The position numbers and the translations under genes were made by a program. A stretch of 25,684 bases of DNA. Source: a virus. The DNA lies in the IMG/VR virus record IMGVR_UViG_3300030106_000675, positions 1-25,684 of that record; one strand, 5' to 3'. Within the stretch, counting starts at the first letter, position 1. Each line of letters begins with the position of its first letter. Of the stretch, positions 6,833-12,396 are shown piece by piece. The notes under the pieces are model-generated. The model was not told the DNA's origin. It did not search any database and was given only the letters and a program-made list of their open reading frames with translations.

Positions 6833-7164
6833 AGACACTCCTCTATAAATACCTTTCCATCTTTAGATAGCAAAGTAATTGTATCGCCTACATCAAAGTA
6901 AACTTTGAGGTCTTTGATAGAGACTCTTTTATCTCCTCTAGGATTATTAACCCTATAAAATCTAATCTCAGTCTCATCGAGCATAGTCTTATTGTACTTA
7001 AAGACTGCATCAATGGTATGTTTTTCTCCACACCCCATCGCATTATAGTCTATGCCAAGTTCTCGTAATGCAAAATCAACCACACTTTTATTAGCATCAA
7101 TGATACTTTTATCGAGCATAGTCTTAGTAATTTTGATTACACCTATTGCTTTTTCTTTACTCAT
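6829..7164 (-). CDS. Hypothetical protein downstream of hammerhead ribozyme C
   Basis: 111 residues from ATG 7164, chosen for its strong AGGAGG 5 nt upstream; a longer frame to 7224 would run into the ribozyme. The sequence starts MSKEKAIGVIKITKTMLDK and ends with a beta-rich part (FDVGDTITLLSKDGKVFIEE) resembling a small barrel. No known domain was recognised. The ribozyme at 7197-7252 lies entirely in its 5' leader, 33 nt from the start codon. Predicted cleavage would give this gene and the next a separate mRNA with a ribozyme at its 5' end. Confidence 0.7.
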   Translation of the reverse strand: MSKEKAIGVIKITKTMLDKSIIDANKSVVDFALRELGIDYNAMGCGEKHTIDAVFKYNKTMLDETEIRFYRVNNPRGDKRVSIKDLKVYFDVGDTITLLSKDGKVFIEECL

Positions 7165-7196
7165 AATACCTCCTATTTCAAGTAAGAAATTTAATT

Positions 7197-7252
7197 TTCT
7201 GTTTCGACTCTTTTGAGTCTTCATCAGTGAAAATACACATTTTCAGACAGAA
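7197..7252 (-). ncRNA. Hammerhead ribozyme C, type III
   Basis: Reading leftward: stem III strand UUCUGU (7252-7247), cleavage nucleotide C (7246), stem I of 7 bp (UGAAAAU/AUUUUCA) with a GUGU loop, core CUGAUGA, one extra A, stem II of 5 bp (GACUC/GAGUC) with an AAAA loop, core GAA (7205-7203), then stem III partner ACAGAA (7202-7197). Stem III closes with 6 perfect pairs, including the required A15.1-U16.1. Predicted cleavage is between 7246 and 7245. The extra A between A9 and 10.1 resembles that known in the plus-strand hammerhead of chrysanthemum chlorotic mottle viroid, which is active. The ribozyme stays on the downstream mRNA. Confidence 0.9.
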
Positions 7253-7296
7253 TTTTGTAAAATTGGATGCACATACTGACCCACAAGACGATATCA

Positions 7297-7338
7297 GGAG
7301 GGGGTTAAGGGTCTAAGACCCCTGAAAAAACCCCCCCC
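7297..7338 (-). other. GC-rich hairpin between the VWA gene and ribozyme C
   Basis: A run of eight G (7338-7331, minus strand) pairs with CCCCCUCC (7304-7297), with one G-U. The loop holds a second hairpin, GGGUC/GACCC (7321-7317 with 7313-7309). It lies just after the VWA gene stop (7350) and before ribozyme C. It would protect the 3' end of the upstream mRNA after cleavage. A U-run lies inside it, not after it, so a classical terminator is not supported. Confidence 0.55.
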
Positions 7339-7349
7339 TTAAATCGCAT

Positions 7350-8732
7350 CTAGGAGTGCATACCTGAGATATCAACAGGACATATCTCGCCAAATGGTAT
7401 GTCTTTGGTGCTTGGAGGGTAGTATCTCCTTTCGTGAGTAATACCCCAAAACACAGGGACATCAGGCTCTAAGTCAGCATTGACTTCGCCAAAACCATCT
7501 GTGAAATATATGAATGCTGAGACAGTATCGACATCATCAGAGAAGTCATTGAATAAATTAAAAGGAGGGTCAAAATCAGTTCCGCCTCCACCTCTTAATT
7601 CAAACTCAATGTCCTCTCCTTGAGATAATTCAAAGACATCCCACCACTCGCCTTGAGAGTTCTTGCGAACCCTAGTATCGCAGTAGCACACTCTAACCTT
7701 TTCAATACCTAAGTCTTCACATATCAGTTGAACCGCACCACCAACATAATCTAACTCAGGCTGAGATACAGAGCATGATGTATCAATCGCAATAGCGATT
7801 TCTCCACCACTTGCAACACCTACTTGACTAGGTAAATTAATACCTCTCCATGAATGCCTTTTATTAAGTCTATTCCATGAAGATTGTTTCTCGAATGCAC
7901 CAGTTAAAAACTCCCTGATTTTATCAATCCAGTCAATGTGAATACTTTTGACCTCATTGATAGCACCTCGCATGGAAGATGAACCACTTATACTTGCAGT
8001 TTTATCAGCAAGAAAAATCTTACTCCTAATTGCATTTTGCAGTTCATCCATCTGCACTTGAGTTTTAATAGAGCCATCTTCGTTTGCACCATCCAAGACC
8101 TCGCCAACAAGTGTGGGGATTGCATCATATTTGCTACCTCCATTCCCACCTTGTTTTGTTTGCTTGGAATTTGCATCCTCAGAGAAATATTTACCAGTCA
8201 ATGTATCTTCCTCACTTTCAGAGTTATCAATCTCTTCAGAAGTGTCTCCACCTGAAGATTGATCCTCGCTATTTTCCTCGCCATCGCCATTACTAGCTTT
8301 AGCTTGTTTCATAGCATCCTCAAAGGCATCATCGTTGGTATCTAATATTCGATACACTTGTTCCGCAGTCATTCCATGATATTTTTTATCAAGAAGACCG
8401 CCCTCAGGAAGAGATAACCTCAAGTCATAAACGATGTATGCATTGATTACATAATCACATGCAATATTAAATAATTTATGATTGCGATTACCTCTCCTAC
8501 AAGGATGCTCAAAGACAACATGTAATGCCTCATGTATCAGCACCGCCTCTATCTCCTCAGGCAAGATTGTTTTAACCCATTCAGGATTGTAAAAAATTCT
8601 CTCGCCATCGGTAGCCATAGTGTCGTGCTGATTAGACTCTACTAAATCAAGACTCAGCAACATTGAGGCTATCCCAATATCTTTACGCATGAGTCTTGCT
8701 CTAGCTTTTATTACATTATTAATATCAGTCAT
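7350..8732 (-). CDS. Metallopeptidase / VWA-like protein (DUF2201 family)
   Basis: 460 residues from ATG 8732, preceded by GGGGGTAAG in the same position as the GGAGGTAA of sister genes. The N-terminal domain contains LIHEALHVVFEHP, with the HEXXH zinc motif at 67-71, in the putative metallopeptidase domain of DUF2201 proteins. A low-complexity acidic and Gly/Ser linker covers about 145-200. The C-terminal domain is VWA-like, with the metal-binding DTSCS (317-321), a GGGGTDF segment (381-387) and YFTDGFG near 409. Such proteins work with MoxR AAA+ ATPases, one of which is encoded upstream (9851-10906). The start overlaps the DUF3150-like gene by 8 nt. The role in the phage cycle is unknown; remodelling or maturation of a host or virion complex is inferred from cellular MoxR/VWA systems. 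Confidence 0.85.
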   Translation of the reverse strand: MTDINNVIKARARLMRKDIGIASMLLSLDLVESNQHDTMATDGERIFYNPEWVKTILPEEIEAVLIHEALHVVFEHPCRRGNRNHKLFNIACDYVINAYIVYDLRLSLPEGGLLDKKYHGMTAEQVYRILDTNDDAFEDAMKQAKASNGDGEENSEDQSSGGDTSEEIDNSESEEDTLTGKYFSEDANSKQTKQGGNGGSKYDAIPTLVGEVLDGANEDGSIKTQVQMDELQNAIRSKIFLADKTASISGSSSMRGAINEVKSIHIDWIDKIREFLTGAFEKQSSWNRLNKRHSWRGINLPSQVGVASGGEIAIAIDTSCSVSQPELDYVGGAVQLICEDLGIEKVRVCYCDTRVRKNSQGEWWDVFELSQGEDIEFELRGGGGTDFDPPFNLFNDFSDDVDTVSAFIYFTDGFGEVNADLEPDVPVFWGITHERRYYPPSTKDIPFGEICPVDISGMHS

Positions 8733-9702
8733 TTTTCTTACCCCCATATAGATTACCCATAAGGCTATCTTTTAAAGGGTCAATGACTGAGGTAATGTTG
8801 TCAGACACAGTTTGCCTTTTAGACTCGCCAATATCTGTATTATCTCTAAGAGACTCTACATTATTTATTTGAGCCAAGACTTGCGTAAGACCTTGATGTG
8901 CCTTAGCTATGTCCTTGTCATTACCCAACATGTCTTTATTGACTGAGGGTATCATCTGCACATTAGCTTTAAACTTTTCTATGCTAGAGTTCTTAAAGAA
9001 CCCTCCACCCTTTTTATTGGGGTCATAGCTTTTAAGTTTTTCAGCTATCTGCTCGCCTTGTTCAACAATACCACCAACAAAATCACGCATAGTTGTTTCC
9101 ACAAACTTTCGTTCTCTTTTTAGTTGTTGTTTAACAAGTCTTTTAACGACATCTTCACTTGCAGTTGTCCTTATATCGTTGCCATATTGAGATAGCATCT
9201 GCACTTCAAAATCAAACTTAAATTTACTCTTGATATCTTCGACATCAGGGTAATCTTCAATATTGAATGCATCGCCTAAATCAATTCTAGCTTGCTCGAT
9301 ATAGCTAGGATACTTCTTGCAAAAACCATCGACCTCTCTAAAAAATTGGTCTTTGGACTTGCTCAATTCTTCTAGCAATTCATCAAGCCTACTATTGGGA
9401 CATAATCTCCAACCACTCAAAACCTTATCGTCAGAGTCAGTTGAATTATCATCCCATGGCAAAGTTAAAGGATAAAATACATTGTTGCGAACCTGATTGA
9501 TGATCCTACGAAAATATTTATTCGCATTTACACCCACAAGATGTTTTGCAACATGTAAAGATTTATCAGCATTAGCAGATTTCCATACTGCTAACTCTTT
9601 CCTAAGACCCTTGTCAGTCTTGATCCCACTCCAAAATTTCGTTGTTAGACGAACAAGTGTGCAAGACTCATACAAGGGATTATTATTTTTTAAATTATCC
9701 AT
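8725..9702 (-). CDS. DUF3150-like protein of the MoxR/VWA cassette
   Basis: 325 residues, ATG 9702 with GGAGG 5-6 nt upstream. The region around 77-105 (FYPLTLPWDDN, then SGWRLCP) and the following helices (FFREVDGFCKKYPSYI, DLGDAFNIEDYP) match the pattern I associate with DUF3150, found beside MoxR ATPases in phages and bacteria. The C-terminal half is helical and charged. The gene lies between the ATPase and the metallopeptidase/VWA gene, overlapping the latter. This suggests an adaptor or substrate-specificity subunit of the same complex. Its mRNA would begin at the cleavage site of ribozyme A, 62 nt upstream of the start codon. Confidence 0.7.
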   Translation of the reverse strand: MDNLKNNNPLYESCTLVRLTTKFWSGIKTDKGLRKELAVWKSANADKSLHVAKHLVGVNANKYFRRIINQVRNNVFYPLTLPWDDNSTDSDDKVLSGWRLCPNSRLDELLEELSKSKDQFFREVDGFCKKYPSYIEQARIDLGDAFNIEDYPDVEDIKSKFKFDFEVQMLSQYGNDIRTTASEDVVKRLVKQQLKRERKFVETTMRDFVGGIVEQGEQIAEKLKSYDPNKKGGGFFKNSSIEKFKANVQMIPSVNKDMLGNDKDIAKAHQGLTQVLAQINNVESLRDNTDIGESKRQTVSDNITSVIDPLKDSLMGNLYGGKKND

Positions 9703-9737
9703 GTTACCTCCATAAAATGAATAAGTTATTTATGAAT

Positions 9738-9761
9738 GTTTTTCCCATCGCTAGGAAAAAC
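9738..9761 (-). other. 5' hairpin immediately downstream of ribozyme A cleavage site
   Basis: GUUUUUCC (9761-9754) pairs perfectly with GGAAAAAC (9745-9738) around an 8-nt loop. It begins 3 nt after the predicted cut (9765/9764), so the released mRNA would start with a hairpin. It shares three bases with stem I of the ribozyme, so the two folds would be exclusive until cleavage. Confidence 0.55.
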
Positions 9762-9850
9762 CCTTATTCCCTCAAAGGAGGGTATAGAGCATTACTGCAT
9801 CTAAGTTTAAAATTTCGTCTGCTAAGAAAACACAGACTCGTCAGAGGGTC
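9759..9850 (-). ncRNA. Hammerhead ribozyme A, type I
   Basis: It starts on the base after the ATPase stop codon (9853-9851). Reading leftward: stem I strand GACCCU (9850-9845), core CUGACGA (9844-9838), stem II GUCUG/CAGAC (9837-9833 with 9821-9817), core GAA (9816-9814), stem III strand AUUUU (9813-9809), then a 38-nt insert. The other stem III strand is GGAAU (9770-9766; three Watson-Crick and two G-U pairs), followed by cleavage nucleotide A (9765) and stem I partner AGGGUU (9764-9759; the last pair is U-G). The insert carries two hairpins with the motifs GUAAUG and CCCUCCUUUGAGGG, shared with ribozyme B. Predicted cut between 9765 and 9764; the ribozyme stays on the upstream mRNA. Confidence 0.85.
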
Positions 9851-10906
9851 TTATAAATACTCTAAATCCGCATTATTGATTTTAAAATGTGCATACGCAT
9901 TAGTATTTAATATCTCTTTTCTATTACTAGAACATTGTCTTACAAAGAAGACTGAAAATTCTCTAGTCTTCAATTTAAGAATATAGGTAAGGGCATTCTC
10001 GAACCAGTCGCAAACATCCTCTTTGCTAGCATCGTTAATCTTTTGATTAAGAGCCACGATAGTTGCAAAACAAAGACCTACCTCGTTATCAGGAACGATA
10101 TCGACTTCCTCGCCATTAACAATGTCAGTAAGATTGGGAACATCTTTTGATAGCTTGCAAAAATTCGCAAACTCAAAAGATTGTTCCTCGCCTACTAGAG
10201 TTTTAGTAATAGACTGCACATCATCGTCAATGCCTACTGCATTAAGAATGTTAGACAGATTTACCCATTGTCTAGGGCAAGGCTGAGGCTCGATGATCTT
10301 CGCATCAAATTGCTCTAATGATTGAGGCTGAAATTGAAGATAACCCAATACTGTAGGATTAACTCTATTCAACATCGCCCAATCGAGCCAATCATCAAAA
10401 TCAACATCAAACTCAATTAATGATAATCTTGAGATCACTTGCGATGGAAGTTTACTACTACTCGCCCTATCGCTTGCTCTATTTGATGCACAAACAATTC
10501 TCCACCCCTCAGGCAATTCATACTCGCCTAATTTTCTTTCGTCAATTAGTTGAGCAACAATGCTCTGCACACTAGGATGCGATTGTGCGTACTCGTCAAA
10601 GAATAGAACCCCACTACCACTAACAGGAAGATTACCCAAAAAGGCTCTCTTCTGCTCGTTCTTTTCATTGATGTATGGAAGACCGCCAAGATCGACAGAC
10701 TCATATAGCGACAGTCTAAAATCAATGTAGCCAAACTGTTTTTCAGTTGGATTAATTTTAGCTACCATTTCTCTATTGTCTGCCAATTTCTCAGCAAGAC
10801 CTCGGACTATTGCGGATTTACCCACTCCAGTTCCACCAATCAAAAAGGGTACTACCCCACCTTGTAAGCATTTATATAAATGCTCTTTTACTTTTGATGA
10901 CTTCAT
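9851..10906 (-). CDS. MoxR-type AAA+ ATPase
   Basis: 351 residues from ATG 10906, preceded by GGAGG; an ATG 12 nt further upstream overlaps that site. Walker A is GGTGVGKS (24-31), Walker B is VLFFDEY (100-106), sensor 1 lies in CASNRASDRAS (139-149) and an arginine follows in QVISRLSLIEF, as in MoxR ATPases. The C-terminal part forms a helical lid. MoxR ATPases form hexamers and act as chaperone-like machines with VWA proteins. Here the partners are the DUF3150-like and metallopeptidase/VWA proteins downstream. Ribozyme B lies upstream and ribozyme A directly after the stop, so predicted cleavage releases it as a single-gene mRNA, about 1.2 kb long. Confidence 0.9.
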   Translation of the reverse strand: MKSSKVKEHLYKCLQGGVVPFLIGGTGVGKSAIVRGLAEKLADNREMVAKINPTEKQFGYIDFRLSLYESVDLGGLPYINEKNEQKRAFLGNLPVSGSGVLFFDEYAQSHPSVQSIVAQLIDERKLGEYELPEGWRIVCASNRASDRASSSKLPSQVISRLSLIEFDVDFDDWLDWAMLNRVNPTVLGYLQFQPQSLEQFDAKIIEPQPCPRQWVNLSNILNAVGIDDDVQSITKTLVGEEQSFEFANFCKLSKDVPNLTDIVNGEEVDIVPDNEVGLCFATIVALNQKINDASKEDVCDWFENALTYILKLKTREFSVFFVRQCSSNRKEILNTNAYAHFKINNADLEYL

Positions 10907-10939
10907 AATTACCTCCATAATTTTAAGTCAGTAAGAAAA

Positions 10940-10973
10940 GTTGACTAGTAAATATTTCTATCCACTAGGCAAC
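10940..10973 (-). other. 5' hairpin immediately downstream of ribozyme B cleavage site
   Basis: GUUGCCUAGU (10973-10964) pairs with ACUAGUCAAC (10949-10940): 9 pairs and one mismatch around a 14-nt loop. It begins 5 nt after the predicted cut (10979/10978). The ATPase mRNA would thus start with a stable hairpin about 35 nt before its start codon. Confidence 0.6.
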
Positions 10974-11057
10974 ACCAAGACACCCTCAAAGGGTCAGTCC
11001 ATTACTGGATACTGGTTTAATGTTTCGACCTTATCTCAAAGGTCTTCATCAGTTGGT
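10974..11057 (-). ncRNA. Hammerhead ribozyme B, type I
   Basis: It starts on the base after the stop codon of the upstream gene (11060-11058). Reading leftward: stem I strand ACCAA (11057-11053), core CUGAUGA (11052-11046), one extra A, stem II GACC/GGUC (11044-11041 with 11030-11027), core GAA (11026-11024), stem III strand ACAUU (11023-11019), then a 34-nt insert. The other stem III strand is GGUGU (10984-10980), followed by cleavage nucleotide C (10979) and stem I partner UUGGU (10978-10974), a perfect 5-bp stem I. The insert forms CAG-UA-UCCA-GUAA-UGGA-CUG and CCCUUUGAGGG hairpins, as in ribozyme A. Predicted cut between 10979 and 10978. Confidence 0.88.
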
Positions 11058-11489
11058 TTAATAATCTAAAAAGACAGGACAATTATTTACTTTTCTTAAA
11101 GTAAAAATTGCATCATCATCGATTTCAAAATCAACACCATTCAAATGTAAAAATTGCTTATAGTTTTTTTGTGATAATTGAACGAAATCATTTTCAAACA
11201 AAAGAGCAAACAAGGTATTCAATCTCTCTCTAGTTGTTGGTGTTCCCCACCCACACATTGAGAAACATAAATGAATATTGTTGTTATCTTTTCTTGAGTT
11301 AGGCATAAATTTGTCAGATAAGTAGTCAGGGTGGAAATTCTCCCACCATGCAATTTTATTATCATGCAAATATAAACCACTAGCCGATCTCGTAAGTATG
11401 CTACCCCTCGGTATAGTATTTGAATTGCCAATTTTTTTCTTCTTGTTAAAGATAAATGCTTGAGCAATTTCTTTAGATACTTTTCTCAT
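11058..11489 (-). CDS. Conserved hypothetical phage protein
   Basis: 143 residues, ATG 11489 with GGAGG about 8 nt upstream. It begins MRKVSKEIAQAFIFNKKKK and includes a HDNKIAWW segment and CGWGTPTTRERLNTLF. The GW-x-T-x-TTRERLN motif is one I recall from unannotated marine phage proteins; no function is known. The gene overlaps the upstream small gene by 17 nt. Ribozyme B starts right after its stop codon, so predicted cleavage makes the 3' end of its mRNA. Confidence 0.72.
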   Translation of the reverse strand: MRKVSKEIAQAFIFNKKKKIGNSNTIPRGSILTRSASGLYLHDNKIAWWENFHPDYLSDKFMPNSRKDNNNIHLCFSMCGWGTPTTRERLNTLFALLFENDFVQLSQKNYKQFLHLNGVDFEIDDDAIFTLRKVNNCPVFLDY

Positions 11490-11673
11490 AAATTAATCCT
11501 CCATTGGTTGCACTCTCTATACATTCAGAATAACTATCTTGCTCGACTGTTTCCCATTCGCATAAAGGTTGGCTATCTTGGGCAATAACTTTCGCTTGTT
11601 CTTCGTTATCAGCCTCTACTATTTTGAATACTTTATAAGTGTATTCTCCTTTTACTATGTATCTAGTTTTCAT
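11473..11673 (-). CDS. Small acidic hypothetical protein
   Basis: 66 residues from ATG 11673, chosen for its GGAGG 7 nt upstream. The sequence has a YIVKGEYTYKVFKIVEADNEEQA segment, the strand-helix pattern of small phage proteins that react to nothing I can name. The ribosome-binding site and start of the next gene are encoded within its last codons. Ribozyme D lies in its leader, 30 nt upstream of the start codon. Confidence 0.68.
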   Translation of the reverse strand: MKTRYIVKGEYTYKVFKIVEADNEEQAKVIAQDSQPLCEWETVEQDSYSECIESATNGGLIYEKSI

Positions 11674-11696
11674 AATTAATCCTCCATAGATTAAGT
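11671..11696 (-). repeat. 26-bp direct repeat, copy 1 (ribosome-binding site and start codon)
   Basis: Bases 11671-11696 are identical to 11948-11973. In both places the repeat covers the start codon, the GGAGG site and the 3' flank of a type III hammerhead ribozyme. A ribozyme plus ribosome-binding-site cassette has therefore probably been duplicated. Confidence 0.85.
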
Positions 11697-11702
11697 AAGT
11701 TT

Positions 11703-11760
11703 TCTGTTTCGCATATCCCATTACAGGATGCTCGTCAGTCAGGTTAATTCCTGATACAGA
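11703..11760 (-). ncRNA. Hammerhead ribozyme D, type III, near-consensus
   Basis: Reading leftward: stem III strand UCUGU (11760-11756), cleavage nucleotide A (11755), stem I UCAGG/CCUGA with an AAUUAA loop (5 perfect pairs), core CUGACGA, stem II (GC-AUCC with GGAU-(AU)-GC, 6 pairs and a 2-nt bulge), core GAA (11710-11708), stem III partner ACAGA (11707-11703), 5 perfect pairs. No extra nucleotides occur in the core. Predicted cut between 11755 and 11754. The ribozyme remains at the 5' end of the mRNA for 11673-11058. Confidence 0.92.
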
Positions 11761-11780
11761 GGGGGGAATAAATCCCCCCT
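11760..11780 (-). other. GC-rich hairpin immediately upstream of ribozyme D
   Basis: AGGGGGGA (11780-11773) pairs perfectly with UCCCCCCU (11767-11760) around a short AU loop. It lies 5 nt after the stop codon of the 54-residue gene. It would cap the 3' end left by cleavage at 11755. A U-run precedes it on the transcribed strand, but none follows, so it is not a standard terminator. Confidence 0.7.
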
Positions 11781-11785
11781 ATTTT

Positions 11786-11950
11786 TTACAAACTATCTTT
11801 TAATATATTTAAATGTTTTAAAGACATATCTATAGCAGTGTCAAAATCACTTTGATTTCTCCAACCAACAGGCATATCTTTTATACCAAGTAAAAGAGCT
11901 TTCAATTCATTAGCTAGAATTTCTGCATACACATTTTTATCTTTATCCAT
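11786..11950 (-). CDS. Small hypothetical protein (54 residues)
   Basis: ATG 11950 with GGAGG 7 nt upstream, stop TAA at 11788-11786. The protein begins MDKDKNVYAEILANELKALL and contains GIKDMPVGWRN, ending in a short helix (LKHLNILKDSL). It is predicted to be all-helical. No family is recognised. It is the first gene of the leftward operon. It lies between ribozyme E and the hairpin and ribozyme D, and predicted cleavage at both would give an isolated mRNA of about 290 nt. Confidence 0.7.
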   Translation of the reverse strand: MDKDKNVYAEILANELKALLLGIKDMPVGWRNQSDFDTAIDMSLKHLNILKDSL

Positions 11951-11973
11951 AATTAATCCTCCATAGATTAAGT
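11948..11973 (-). repeat. 26-bp direct repeat, copy 2
   Basis: Identical to 11671-11696; see that entry. Here it joins the 54-residue gene to ribozyme E. Confidence 0.85.
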
Positions 11974-12051
11974 GTTTCTTGTACCCATCGATTGACTAGC
12001 GGAATGCTAGCAAACTGGATACTCATTCAGCTTGTTAATTCAAGGACACTT
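11970..12051 (-). ncRNA. Hammerhead ribozyme E, type III, with extra core bases
   Basis: Reading leftward: stem III strand AAGUGU (12051-12046), cleavage nucleotide C (12045), stem I CUUG/CAAG with the same AAUUAA loop as ribozyme D, core CUGAAUGA (one A more than consensus), stem II GUAUCC/GGGUAC (12022-12017 with 11986-11981, one U-G), and within it a second hairpin CUAGC/GCUAG. Two extra A follow (11980-11979), then core GAA (11978-11976) and stem III partner ACACUU (11975-11970), 6 perfect pairs. All helices are intact, but the core insertions may reduce or abolish activity. Predicted cut between 12045 and 12044. Confidence 0.68.
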
Positions 12052-12091
12052 GGAGGTGTGTCGCTACTGGAAATTATCGTCTCCGCCTCCA
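12051..12091 (-). other. Hairpin immediately upstream of ribozyme E
   Basis: UGGAGG (12091-12086) pairs with CCUCCA (12056-12051) around a 29-nt loop. The position matches the GC-rich hairpins before ribozymes C and D. The last base is shared with ribozyme stem III. Confidence 0.45.
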
Positions 12092-12264
12092 TGCCTTAGT
12101 TCCAAACTGTATCGAGTTCTTTCAGCACTTCTTTGGGTACGCTTTTTGTGAGTTAAAGAGGTAAATCTAGTGACCTCCTTGCCTATACTATCTCCTTACT
12201 ATGTGAGCAAGGCTAGACTGTTCAATTATTGCTGTTCTATAAATTGTCCTATGTTCGTTGTCAT
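12092..12264 (-). other. Untranslated leader of the leftward operon
   Basis: About 170 nt between the promoter start and the first hairpin. I found only very short frames. Two purine-rich ribosome-binding-like sequences near 12165-12185 have no start codon at a useful distance. Nothing else is supported. Confidence 0.4.
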
Positions 12265-12270
12265 AAGATG

Positions 12271-12298
12271 ATTATACCTACATTGTAATCATATTCAA
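12271..12298 (-). promoter_or_regulatory. Leftward sigma70-like promoter of the ribozyme-rich operon
   Basis: TTGAAT at 12298-12293, a 16-nt spacer and a perfect TATAAT at 12276-12271. RNA would start near 12264. It faces the five ribozymes and the terminator at 6520-6566, and stands back to back with the terminase genes. Confidence 0.65.
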
Positions 12299-12396
12299 CA
12301 CCATATCTGCTCGCACTCTGTGAGCATTCCCAAACTATCAATGACCAGTTAATATTTAGGTTAGTAATGTAATCCGCAGCCTTCGATATTTGAACC

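Noticed and set aside
7520-7545. TCATCAG, the reverse complement of a hammerhead core, inside the VWA gene
   Set aside because: No GAA core or helices at the required distances; it is ordinary coding sequence.
9497-9986. Rightward frames across ribozyme A and the ATPase end
   Set aside because: They are shadows of the leftward genes and have no ribosome-binding sites.
12040-12095. Possible tmRNA or tRNA 3' end, because of the ...CCGCCTCCA sequence
   Set aside because: No T-arm consensus and no acceptor partner were found. The pairing is explained by the hairpin before ribozyme E.
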